Assembly (NCBI RefSeq): GCF_904528075.1 | Contig: NZ_LR882035.1 | Location: 2,604,001 to 2,668,000, forward strand | Reading direction: 5' to 3' | DNA: 64,000 nucleotides | DNA from: Agreia sp. COWG | Lineage (GTDB): Bacteria > Actinomycetota > Actinomycetes > Actinomycetales > Microbacteriaceae | Part shown: positions 55,204 to 62,763 of the stretch, in pieces | How the letters are laid out: every line of letters begins with the position of its first letter | How positions within the stretch are numbered: the first letter of the stretch is position 1 | The notes under the pieces: generated by a model | The model's database searches: none | Told to the model about the DNA's origin: nothing | The model's input: the letters and a program-made list of their open reading frames with translations, nothing else | Made by a program: the position numbers and the translations under genes

Positions 55204-55608
55204 ATGACCGCCGTCTCGCTCATTCGCTCTCCCTCACTCGCCGCCTCGGTGCCGTACGCCTATGCGGCGACCGCTCCGGCGGGCACACGCTACGTCTTTC
55301 TGGCCGGCGCGTGCCCGCTCGACGCGGCCGGAACGGTATCGACCGACTCGGGCTACGTCGAGCAGGCGCGGGCGTGCATGGGCAACCTCGTCGCGGCCCT
55401 GGGCGAAGCTGGGGCGACACTCGACGACGTGATCTCCACGCGCGTGCTGGTCGCGTCGAACAGTCGTGCCGACCTCACGGCAGCGTGGAACGTCGTTCGC
55501 GATCGCTTCGGTGAACACGACGCTCCGAGCACGCTGCTCGGCGTGACTGTGCTCGGGTACGAACACCAGCTCGTCGAGATCGAGGCGATCGCGGCCGTCG
55601 TCGACTGA
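55204..55608 (+). CDS. RidA family deaminase-like protein
   Basis: A 134-residue YjgF/YER057c/UK114 protein. It begins SLAASVPYAYAATAPAGTRYVFLAGACPLD and has the late LLGVTVLGYEHQLVEIEAIAAV. A conserved Arg lies in TRVLVAS, where RidA binds imines. RidA clears reactive enamines made by PLP enzymes. The tail differs from standard RidA, so specificity is open. Co-directional with lysE. Confidence 0.85.
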   Translation: MTAVSLIRSPSLAASVPYAYAATAPAGTRYVFLAGACPLDAAGTVSTDSGYVEQARACMGNLVAALGEAGATLDDVISTRVLVASNSRADLTAAWNVVRDRFGEHDAPSTLLGVTVLGYEHQLVEIEAIAAVVD

Positions 55609-55621
55609 GGTCGCGCCGAAA

Positions 55622-55987
55622 CTAGGGCCGCTCGACCGGCACGTAGCCCGTGAGATCGGCTCGCTGCCCCGAGGCGTGGATGCGCGCCGACGCCGTTCCC
55701 TCGGCCCACGTCAGCCGGCCCGTCGCGAGGTCGAGCCAGGTGGCGGCATCCATCTCGACGACGTTGGGCGGTGTTCCCCGCGTGTGCCCCGGACCCTCGA
55801 TGCACTGAACGGCCCCGAACGGCGGCACACGAACCTCGACGGTATTGCCCGTGGCGTTGTCGCTGAGACACTGCAGCAGGAAGCGCGTGGCCGTGGCCCT
55901 GGCATCGCGGGAGGCGTCGGCGCCGCCCGCCATTGCCGCCGCGAGGGCAGCCTCACCATCGGTGGAACGGATGCGTGTTTTGGCCAT
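55622..55987 (-). CDS. Sterol carrier family protein (SCP2-like)
   Basis: A 121-residue protein of the SCP2-like family. VEVRVPPFGAVQCIEGPGHTRGTPPNVVEMDAATWLDLATGRLTWAEG is the family core. The start is the ATG giving MAKTRIRS. In Actinobacteria this gene is typically next to purine genes; here it is divergent from purD. A lipid-binding role is possible, but no ligand is known. Confidence 0.83.
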   Translation of the reverse strand: MAKTRIRSTDGEAALAAAMAGGADASRDARATATRFLLQCLSDNATGNTVEVRVPPFGAVQCIEGPGHTRGTPPNVVEMDAATWLDLATGRLTWAEGTASARIHASGQRADLTGYVPVERP

Positions 55988-56028
55988 GCCATCACGATAG
56001 GCCGCTCGAGGCGCGACGCACAAAGGTC

Positions 56029-56069
56029 GTGTGGCAGGTCGAGATGGGGGGTAAATCGGCCTGCCACAC
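56029..56069. promoter_or_regulatory. Perfect 10-bp inverted repeat upstream of purD
   Basis: GTGTGGCAGG (56029-56038) and CCTGCCACAC (56060-56069), separated by 21 bp that include GGGGGG. It lies in the 193-bp gap between the sterol-carrier gene (-) and purD (+), about 110 bp before the purD start. It could be an operator or an RNA hairpin in a leader. It does not look like a purine riboswitch. Confidence 0.5.
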
Positions 56070-56180
56070 GCCTCATCAAGAGAGAGTTGCTCAGAGTGGA
56101 TTCATTACGGCGGTTGGTGAAGAAGTTTCTCCACTCCGTCGTCCCACGGCCCGCTTCATCAGCCTCGCTAAGCTGATCCC

Positions 56181-57452
56181 GTGAAAATTCTCGTTCTCGG
56201 ATCCGGCGCGCGAGAGCATGCCATCATCACCGCTCTCCTTCGGGAGCCCGGCCAGCACGACATCGTGGCCGCGCCCGGCAACGCCGGCATCGCGCTGGTC
56301 GTGCCGGTCGTCGGCATCGACGCCAACGACCCCGAGGCCGTGCTCGAGTTCGCTCACGAGGGCGATATCGACCTCGTGGTGGTCGGCCCTGAGGCTCCGC
56401 TGGTGGCGGGGGTGGCCGACGCCCTCCGCAGCCGCGGCATCCCGGTGTTCGGTCCAGGCCGGGAGGCGGCTACGCTCGAGGGCAGTAAGACGTTCGCCAA
56501 GCGCATCATGGCCGAGGCCGGCGTGCCCACCGGGCGCGCCGAACGGGCGGGAACCCTCGAGGACGCCGTGCGCATCCTCGACGAATTCGGAGCCCCCTAC
56601 GTGGTGAAGGCCGATGGGCTCGCTGCCGGCAAGGGCGTGCTGGTGACCGAATCGCGCGACGCCGCCATCGAGCATTCCGCCCATTGGCTGGGGCACGGCG
56701 ACGTGCTGATCGAGGAGTTCCTCGCGGGCCAAGAGGTCTCGCTCTTTCTGCTGAGCGACGGCCACACTGTGCGCCCGCTCTCCCCTGCGCAGGACTACAA
56801 GCGCTTGAAAGACGACGACGAGGGCCCGAACACCGGCGGGATGGGCGCCTACTCGCCGCTTCCCTGGCTCGACGAGCGTTTCGGCAGCGAAGAGGCTTTC
56901 GTCGACGAGGTGATCGAGACCGTGGCGCTGCCCACCATCCGCCAGCTGGCCGCCGAGGAGAAGCCGTTCATCGGCCTGCTCTACTGCGGCCTGATTCTCA
57001 CGGATGCCGGCATCCGGGTGATCGAATTCAACGCGCGTTTCGGCGACCCCGAGACCCAGGTGGTTCTGCCGAGACTCGAGACCCCGCTCAGCGACCTGCT
57101 CTTCGCCGCGGCCAGCGGCACGCTGGTCGATCAGCCCCGGCCCGCGTTCACGAACGACGTCGCCGTCACGGTCGTTATCGCCAGCGAGAACTACCCCGGC
57201 ACGCCCGTGGTCGGCAGGGTGCTCTCGGGTCTCGTCGAGGCGGAGGCGGTCGAGGGAGTCAGCCTGGCCCACGCGGCAACGGCTGTCGAGGAGGGAGAGC
57301 TCGTTGCCACCGGCGGCCGCGTGCTCAGCGTCGTGGCCACCGCCGCAGGCTTCGCCGAGGCCCGCCGCAGGGCATACGAGGCCGTCGACCTCATCGGGCT
57401 CGAGGGCTCGCAGCACCGCAGCGACATCGCCGCGAAGGTGGCCGGCTCATGA
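56181..57452 (+). CDS. purD: Phosphoribosylamine-glycine ligase
   Basis: A 423-residue ATP-grasp ligase making GAR in purine synthesis (step 2). [14 protein letters not shown] is the N-terminal nucleotide fold, [12 protein letters not shown] the substrate site, and [16 protein letters not shown] the ATP-grasp lysine loop; [17 protein letters not shown] is the family signature. GTG start. It overlaps purC by 4 bp (ATGA). Confidence 0.95.
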   Translation: MKILVLGSGAREHAIITALLREPGQHDIVAAPGNAGIALVVPVVGIDANDPEAVLEFAHEGDIDLVVVGPEAPLVAGVADALRSRGIPVFGPGREAATLEGSKTFAKRIMAEAGVPTGRAERAGTLEDAVRILDEFGAPYVVKADGLAAGKGVLVTESRDAAIEHSAHWLGHGDVLIEEFLAGQEVSLFLLSDGHTVRPLSPAQDYKRLKDDDEGPNTGGMGAYSPLPWLDERFGSEEAFVDEVIETVALPTIRQLAAEEKPFIGLLYCGLILTDAGIRVIEFNARFGDPETQVVLPRLETPLSDLLFAAASGTLVDQPRPAFTNDVAVTVVIASENYPGTPVVGRVLSGLVEAEAVEGVSLAHAATAVEEGELVATGGRVLSVVATAAGFAEARRRAYEAVDLIGLEGSQHRSDIAAKVAGS

Positions 57453-58327
57453 CCATCGAGATCGAAGGGTTCACCGACGCCTACAGCGGCAAGGTCCGCG
57501 ACCTCTACATTCCTACCGACGCCGTGTCCATCGACGACGCCGAGACCCTCCTGGTGGTCGCGAGCGACAGGGTCAGCGCCTACGACCACGTGCTCGAGCC
57601 CGGCATCCCGGGAAAGGGCGAGTTGCTCACCACACTCAGCCTCTGGTGGTTCGAGCAGCTCTCTGGAATACCGAACCACCTGCGGGGCCCACAGGGCGAC
57701 GTTCCCGCAGAGGTCGCTGGCCGCGCGATGCTCGTGAAGCCGCTCGACATGTTCCCGATCGAGTGCGTCGTTCGCGGCTACCTGTCGGGCAGCGGATGGC
57801 TCGAGTACCAGGAGTCGCAGTCGGTCTGCGGCGTCCCGCTTCCGGCCAACCTCGCCAATGGCGACCGACTCCCCGAGCCGATCTACACCCCCGCGTTCAA
57901 GGCGGAACTCGGCGAGCACGACGAGAACATCACCTTCGAGCGCACGGTCGAGCTCGTCGGTGCAGACGTCGCTACCCGGCTGCGCGAGCTGTCGCTCGAG
58001 ATCTACGCGCGGGCATCCGCCATCGCCGAGGCTCGCGGGGTGATTCTGGCCGACACCAAGTTCGAGTTCGGTGCCGACCGTGCGACCGGCGAGATCACTC
58101 TGGCCGACGAGGTTCTCACCAGCGACTCGAGCCGCTACTGGGATGCCTCGGCCTACGCGGCCGGCGACCGCCTCGCGAGCTTCGACAAGCAGATCGTGCG
58201 CAACTGGCTCTCGGCCAATTGGAACACGACAGATCCGAAGGCGGGCCCGCCGCCGGCGCTCCCGACCGAGATCGTGGAACGCACGGCGGCGCGCTATCGC
58301 GAGCTGCTGCACCGGCTCACCGCCTGA
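57449..58327 (+). CDS. purC: SAICAR synthetase
   Basis: A 292-residue phosphoribosylaminoimidazole-succinocarboxamide synthase. SGKVRDLYI (start), VASDRVSAYDHVLEPGIPGKGELLT (ATP and CAIR contacts), VVRGYLSGSGW and ILADTKFEFG are all diagnostic. The enzyme joins aspartate to CAIR. The start is fixed by the overlap with purD. It ends 11 bp into a convergent GNAT-like gene. Confidence 0.95.
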   Translation: MTIEIEGFTDAYSGKVRDLYIPTDAVSIDDAETLLVVASDRVSAYDHVLEPGIPGKGELLTTLSLWWFEQLSGIPNHLRGPQGDVPAEVAGRAMLVKPLDMFPIECVVRGYLSGSGWLEYQESQSVCGVPLPANLANGDRLPEPIYTPAFKAELGEHDENITFERTVELVGADVATRLRELSLEIYARASAIAEARGVILADTKFEFGADRATGEITLADEVLTSDSSRYWDASAYAAGDRLASFDKQIVRNWLSANWNTTDPKAGPPPALPTEIVERTAARYRELLHRLTA

Positions 58328-58766
58328 GGTTCGCGAGGCGGCGCGCCCTGTCGGCCGGCGTGGCGTGCGCGTCCGACTCCGCGCGATCGACGCGGTCGTT
58401 CGGGGCGCTGACCGTGGTCAAGGCGACCGTGTCGACGTCACCGTGCGCGCGGAACGCGGTGAGTGCAGAACGCACCAGCGCCCCGCTCCACACTTCGGGG
58501 TGGGGAACGCTCGGGTCGACCAGCAGGCAGTCGAGGCGGGTCGGATTCGGTGCGCCTGGCGGGCCCCACCACACGGCCCGTGCGATGGGGCGGCCATCGA
58601 GAATGGCCAGCCATGTCCAGCCGTCGCGATAGTTTCCTGCGTCGTGACCCGACAGAAACGTCAGAGCATCGACCCATGGGGCGGCGTGCAGACGATCGGC
58701 GCCTGCTTGGCGAAGAGAGAAGGAGAGTACGGCGCCGAGATCGGCGCTCGTTGTCGAGCGAAACAC
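58317..58766 (-). CDS. GNAT-like protein, probably divergent or truncated
   Basis: A 149-residue protein with an acetyltransferase-like first part: FRSTTSADLGAVLSFSLRQAG, then WTWLAILDGRPIARAVWW, the strand-turn where GNATs read substrate. The expected acetyl-CoA pyrophosphate loop (R/QxxGxG/A) is not seen, and the last 40 residues look unlike GNAT. The GTG start is chosen for AAGGA 7 nt upstream. Either a shortened GNAT or one whose binding part has diverged. Confidence 0.55.
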   Translation of the reverse strand: MFRSTTSADLGAVLSFSLRQAGADRLHAAPWVDALTFLSGHDAGNYRDGWTWLAILDGRPIARAVWWGPPGAPNPTRLDCLLVDPSVPHPEVWSGALVRSALTAFRAHGDVDTVALTTVSAPNDRVDRAESDAHATPADRARRLANLRR

Positions 58767-58810
58767 GGGAGTGTCCTTCGTGTGAGAGTGAAGGCGCGAA
58801 TACTCCGAGA

Positions 58811-58903
58811 TCAGGCGGTGGGAACCCGAGGGAGGCGCGCAGGAACGGTTACATCGGTGATGCACGAATTCGTTGTGTGTGACTTCGTGATGTCCATTGC
58901 CAT
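58811..58903 (-). CDS. Possible 30-residue leader peptide
   Basis: A short ORF, MAMDITKSHTTNSCITDVTV and on to residue 30, with a strong GGAAGGGAG ribosome binding site 3 nt before the first ATG and 9 nt before a second ATG. It ends 44 nt before the GNAT-like gene and is the first coding unit on its transcript. The good ribosome binding site and normal codon use suggest real translation; it could be a leader peptide. No family recognised. Confidence 0.4.
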   Translation of the reverse strand: MAMDITKSHTTNSCITDVTVPARLPRVPTA

Positions 58904-58944
58904 CAACTCCCTTCCTGATCGATGCACACCCGGGTTGGCGTGCT

Positions 58945-58972
58945 TGACGAAGCTAGCGTCTGACTTTCGTCA
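58945..58972. promoter_or_regulatory. Inverted repeat, possible operator
   Basis: TGACGAA (58945-58951) and TTCGTCA (58966-58972) form a perfect 7-bp inverted repeat with a 14-bp spacer. The same bases include a minus-strand TTGACG that could be a -35 for the leader-peptide ORF. No known regulator is adjacent. Confidence 0.4.
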
Positions 58973-59067
58973 AAAACAAGCCACCGTTACCCAACCGAGA
59001 CATTCCTTGCGGTGCATATTCATGTCGCTCAACCAGACCTCGGGCTGGGGAGCCGCCATGAAGTCAG

Positions 59068-60165
59068 CTACGCGTAAGACCCGATCAGCCGCACGGCTCC
59101 GCCGTCGACGCCCTTGGCGCCCTGCTCGAAACCGGCGAGATCGCGCGCACCGGTCGAGATGACGCCGGCCTGCCAGGTGGGGATTCCGTCAGCGGTGAGG
59201 GCCGCGGCGATGGCGGCGGCGGCATCCGGTGCGACCACGGCGAACATGCCGATGCCGAGGTTCCAGGTGCCCTCGGAGCTCTCGAGGGTCGAGGAGGCGA
59301 AGTCGGAGAGCACTCGGAAGACGGGTGCGGGAGACCAGCTGGAGCGGTCGACCTCGACCCAGGAGCCGCGCGGAAGCACGCGAGCGAGGTTCGCCGCGAT
59401 ACCGCCGCCGGTCACGTGCGAGAGCGAATGGATGGCGCCGGAGAGCGCGGGGTCTTCGAGTACCCGCAGGAGCGGCGAGGTGTACAGGCGGGTCGGCTCG
59501 AGGAGGACCTCGCCGACGACGCCTCCGAGCTCATCGGATCGATCGGAGTAGCCGATGCCGCGCTGGGAAAGGATGTGACGCACCAGCGAGAAGCCGTTCG
59601 AGTGCAGCCCGGAAGACGCCAGGGCCAGCACGATGTCGCCCTCTTCGACGAGGTGCGCCCCGAGCAGGGCGTCGGCTTCGACAGCGCCGACGGCAGCCCC
59701 GGCCACGTCGTAGTCATCGGGCGCGAGTAGCCCGGGGTGTTCGGCGGTCTCGCCGCCGACGAGCGCCGTGCCGGTCTGGGCGCAGGCCCGGGCGATGCCG
59801 GCAACGATGTCGGCGATGCGCTCGGGCACCACCTTGCCGCAGGCGATGTAGTCCGTCATGAAGAGCGGCTTGGCGCCCACGACGACGATGTCGTCGACCA
59901 CCATGCCCACGAGGTCTTGCCCGATCGTGTCGTGCTTGTCGATGGCCTGCGCGATGGCCACCTTCGTTCCCACGCCGTCTGTCGATGTCGCGAGCAGCGG
60001 CCGCTCGAACGCCTTCAGGGCGGAGACATCGAAGAGACCGGCGAATCCGCCGAATCCGCCGACGACCTGGGGGCCGTGCGTGTTCGACACGGCGGCTTTC
60101 ATCAGCTCGACGGCACGGTCTCCGGCGTGGGTGTCGACGCCGGCCTGGGCATAGCTGTTGCTCAT
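59068..60165 (-). CDS. purM: Phosphoribosylformylglycinamidine cyclo-ligase
   Basis: A 365-residue AIR synthetase that closes the imidazole ring in purine synthesis. The start MSNSYAQAGVDTHAGDRAV, STDGVGTKVAIAQ (ATP site), MVVDDIVVVGAKPLFMTDYIACG and LVGGETAEHPG are diagnostic, as is SHVTGGGIAANLARVLP late. In relatives it is usually next to purF in the same direction. Here it faces away, with three other genes between. The 164 bp downstream, to the leader-peptide ORF, hold no other gene. Confidence 0.95.
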   Translation of the reverse strand: MSNSYAQAGVDTHAGDRAVELMKAAVSNTHGPQVVGGFGGFAGLFDVSALKAFERPLLATSTDGVGTKVAIAQAIDKHDTIGQDLVGMVVDDIVVVGAKPLFMTDYIACGKVVPERIADIVAGIARACAQTGTALVGGETAEHPGLLAPDDYDVAGAAVGAVEADALLGAHLVEEGDIVLALASSGLHSNGFSLVRHILSQRGIGYSDRSDELGGVVGEVLLEPTRLYTSPLLRVLEDPALSGAIHSLSHVTGGGIAANLARVLPRGSWVEVDRSSWSPAPVFRVLSDFASSTLESSEGTWNLGIGMFAVVAPDAAAAIAAALTADGIPTWQAGVISTGARDLAGFEQGAKGVDGGAVRLIGSYA

Positions 60166-60294
60166 GGTGTCATTCTTCCCTATCCGCGAGCGCCACTCAT
60201 GAGGCCGCCGGAGTTTGTCCAGCCCTCGCGGCCACACGGCAGACGGGAGTAGCGTGAATGCCGGTGGCCAGACATCCACCCGGAGGGAGACACG

Positions 60295-60552
60295 ATGGGT
60301 ATCAACGACGAGGACATCACAACAGACACCGGTAACGCAGGCGAGGGCCCCGCTGATGGCGGAGCAAACGTCGGCGGACACGACGGCGGGGCAGACGGCG
60401 CTGCAGCTGCGGGCGAAGGCACCGCAGACGGCGGAGCCAACCCCGACGGACACGACGGCGGCGCTGACGGATCGGCCGACGAGGGAGAGGGCACCGCTGA
60501 CGGCGGAGCCAACCCCGGCGGACACGACGGCGGAGCCGACGGATCGGCGTGA
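60295..60552 (+). CDS. Small Gly/Asp-rich repeat protein
   Basis: An 85-residue, very acidic, glycine-rich protein. After MGINDEDITTDTGNAG it is three tandem units of about 24 residues around EGTADGGANPDGHDGGADGS. Unit edges differ slightly, so the DNA repeats (60340-60545) are not identical. The GGAGGG site upstream is strong. It resembles small actinobacterial BatC-like proteins by composition; no function is known. Its TGA overlaps the ATG of the next gene (TGATG), implying coupled translation. Confidence 0.65.
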   Translation: MGINDEDITTDTGNAGEGPADGGANVGGHDGGADGAAAAGEGTADGGANPDGHDGGADGSADEGEGTADGGANPGGHDGGADGSA

Positions 60553-61808
60553 TGAACCCTAGCCCTCACGCGGGGGCGGAGCGCGGGTCGGGAAACCGGC
60601 CCGCGCTTTCTCGCTGTATCCGCGTCGGTGCCGCAGAGTTCGCCGCCGACTACTGGGGCAAAGGCCCCCTGCTCTCCACAGCAGACACTCTCGAGCACGA
60701 CTTCTCCGACCTCTTCTCGTCCGAGGCGGTCGACGAGCTCGTCTCGGAGCGAGGGCTGCGCACGCCATTCATGCGCATGGCCGTCGAGGGCTCCGTTCTC
60801 TCCAAAGACCGCTTCACCTCGGCGGGCGGTTTCGGCGCCGAGATCTCCGACCAGGTCTCGAGCGAGAAGGTTCTCGCCGAGTTCGCGGGCGGAGCCACGA
60901 TCGTGCTGCAGGGACTGCACCGCACGTGGTCCCCCATCATCGACTTCACCACCCGCCTGGTGGCCGACATCGGCCACCCCGTGCAGGTGAATGCGTACAT
61001 CACTCCCGCATCGTCGCGCGGATTCGACCCCCACTACGACGTGCACGACGTCTTCGTGCTGCAGATCGCGGGCGAGAAACGCTGGAGGATCCACGCCCCC
61101 GTGCACCCCGATCCCCTCTCCGACCAGCCGTGGTCGCAGCACAAAGCCGCGGTCGCTGCCGAAGCCCAGAACACCCCCGTCATCGACGAGGTTCTGCGCC
61201 CGGGCGACGCCCTGTACCTGCCCCGTGGCTGGATCCACTCCGCCGAGGCGCTCGGCGACACCTCGGTGCATCTCACGATCGGAATGTCGGCGTTCACCCG
61301 CGCAGACCTCGTGCGCCGAGTGCTCGACCGCACCCGTGACGACGCCTCGCTGCGCTCGTCACTGCCGCTCGGGCTCGACCTCGCCGATCCGGATGCCCTG
61401 GCCGGCGTTCTCGCCGAGACCCTGGCCGATCTGGTGGCCGCGATCCAGAACGATCCGCCCGGTGTCGAAGCCGTGGGGGCCTCGCTCGCCCGACGGTTCA
61501 CCGAGGTCACGCGGCCGGAGCCGGTGCGGCCGCTGGCGACCGTGGCCGGGCTGGCAACGCTCGACGGCACATCGGTCGTGCGCTGGCGGCTCGGGCTCGC
61601 GGGCGACCTTCGGCTGAACGGTGAGAAGGTTCTGCTGACTGTCGGCGGTCGCTCGCTCGCCCTGCCCGCCAGCTGCGAGCCGGCACTCGCGCACCTGCTG
61701 AGCGGGGCATCCACGTCTCTGTCCGCGTTGCCGGGACTCGACGTCGACGACGCGGTCGTGGTGTGTCGTCGCCTGATTCGCGAGTCGGTGCTGGTTCTCG
61801 AGCGATGA
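60552..61808 (+). CDS. Cupin/JmjC-type Fe(II)/2-oxoglutarate oxygenase
   Basis: A 418-residue protein of the bacterial ribosomal-oxygenase-like (RoxA/JmjC) group. The core has FDPHYDVHDVFVLQIAGEKRW, whose HYD supplies the HxD metal pair (about residues 161-163), and LYLPRGWIHSAEA with the distal His near residue 228. The rest is a C-terminal winged-helix-like part. It probably hydroxylates a protein, perhaps ribosomal. It overlaps the sucrase-ferredoxin gene by 4 bp (ATGA). Confidence 0.83.
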   Translation: MNPSPHAGAERGSGNRPALSRCIRVGAAEFAADYWGKGPLLSTADTLEHDFSDLFSSEAVDELVSERGLRTPFMRMAVEGSVLSKDRFTSAGGFGAEISDQVSSEKVLAEFAGGATIVLQGLHRTWSPIIDFTTRLVADIGHPVQVNAYITPASSRGFDPHYDVHDVFVLQIAGEKRWRIHAPVHPDPLSDQPWSQHKAAVAAEAQNTPVIDEVLRPGDALYLPRGWIHSAEALGDTSVHLTIGMSAFTRADLVRRVLDRTRDDASLRSSLPLGLDLADPDALAGVLAETLADLVAAIQNDPPGVEAVGASLARRFTEVTRPEPVRPLATVAGLATLDGTSVVRWRLGLAGDLRLNGEKVLLTVGGRSLALPASCEPALAHLLSGASTSLSALPGLDVDDAVVVCRRLIRESVLVLER

Positions 61809-62689
61809 GCATCCCCCTCGATTGGCGCCCCTGCTCCGATCGGTCCAGGGAGCGGGGCGACCCCCTGCCGGGCACCGGGTCGCGCGGCACCGAGTGGTTC
61901 CTCGTCGAGATCTCGGGTGCCTGGGGACAGCACGCGTTCCTCGAGTCGACCCTCCCGGTCGAGATCGGTCGAGCGCTGGTGAAGAAGGTCGAGGGGCGCG
62001 GCATGCGCCCGCTCGCCATCAGGCGCACGGGCCGGCGGGAGCCCCAGGTCGGCTACCGCTGGGCCTACGTCGACTCGCGCCCGGGATCGGAGGGCGTGCG
62101 CTGGGGCTGGGTGGAGACCGCCGAGGAGCTGCTCGACGTTCCCCTCGACGGATCGACAGGCACGGTCTCGCACAAGCCCATCGTCGCCGTCTGCGCGCAC
62201 GCGAAGCACGACCAGTGCTGCGCCGTGCGCGGTCGCCAGGTCGTGAAGACTCTCGCCGACGCGTTCCCCGACGAGACGTGGGAGTGCTCCCACCTCGGCG
62301 GCGACCGGTTCGCCGGCACACTCGTGCTGCTGCCGCACGGCCTGTACTACGGCCGGGCAGACGGGGCGGATGCGGTCGGGCTCGTGACGCGCTACCTCGA
62401 GGGCCGGGTCGACGAGCGTTTCTTCCGCGGCCGCAGCTCCCTTCCCAACGCCGTGCAGGCCGCCCAGCACCACGCGCGGGCCACCCTCGACGACGAGCGA
62501 ATCGACATCCTGGGCCCGACCTCGGCTCACTTCGCCGACGGCGTCTGGAGGATCGAACTGGAGTACCCCGCGGCCAACATCAAGGTCATGCTGGCCGAGA
62601 CTCTGTCGGAGCCGCTTCTGTCGACCTGCTCGGCAACCCGAACGGGCCGCAGCCGCGAATACCGCCTGCTCTCGGTCGAGATCCTCTGA
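61805..62689 (+). CDS. Sucrase/ferredoxin-like family protein
   Basis: A 294-residue protein with a thioredoxin-like 2Fe-2S ferredoxin domain: CAHAKHDQCCAVRG and ECSHLGGDRFAGTLVLLPHGLYYG provide Cys and His for a cluster. The N-terminal half (EWFLVEISGAWGQHAFLEST) is the family's own domain. The name comes from a plant homologue; no sucrase activity is implied. The oxygenase encoded just before could take electrons from it (inference). Confidence 0.83.
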   Translation: MSIPLDWRPCSDRSRERGDPLPGTGSRGTEWFLVEISGAWGQHAFLESTLPVEIGRALVKKVEGRGMRPLAIRRTGRREPQVGYRWAYVDSRPGSEGVRWGWVETAEELLDVPLDGSTGTVSHKPIVAVCAHAKHDQCCAVRGRQVVKTLADAFPDETWECSHLGGDRFAGTLVLLPHGLYYGRADGADAVGLVTRYLEGRVDERFFRGRSSLPNAVQAAQHHARATLDDERIDILGPTSAHFADGVWRIELEYPAANIKVMLAETLSEPLLSTCSATRTGRSREYRLLSVEIL

Positions 62690-62763
62690 GGGACCGACGC
62701 CTCCGCCCCTCACGTACACTGGTGCACGGCCTATTTCTCTACAGCGTCTGGAGTCCGCCCGGT

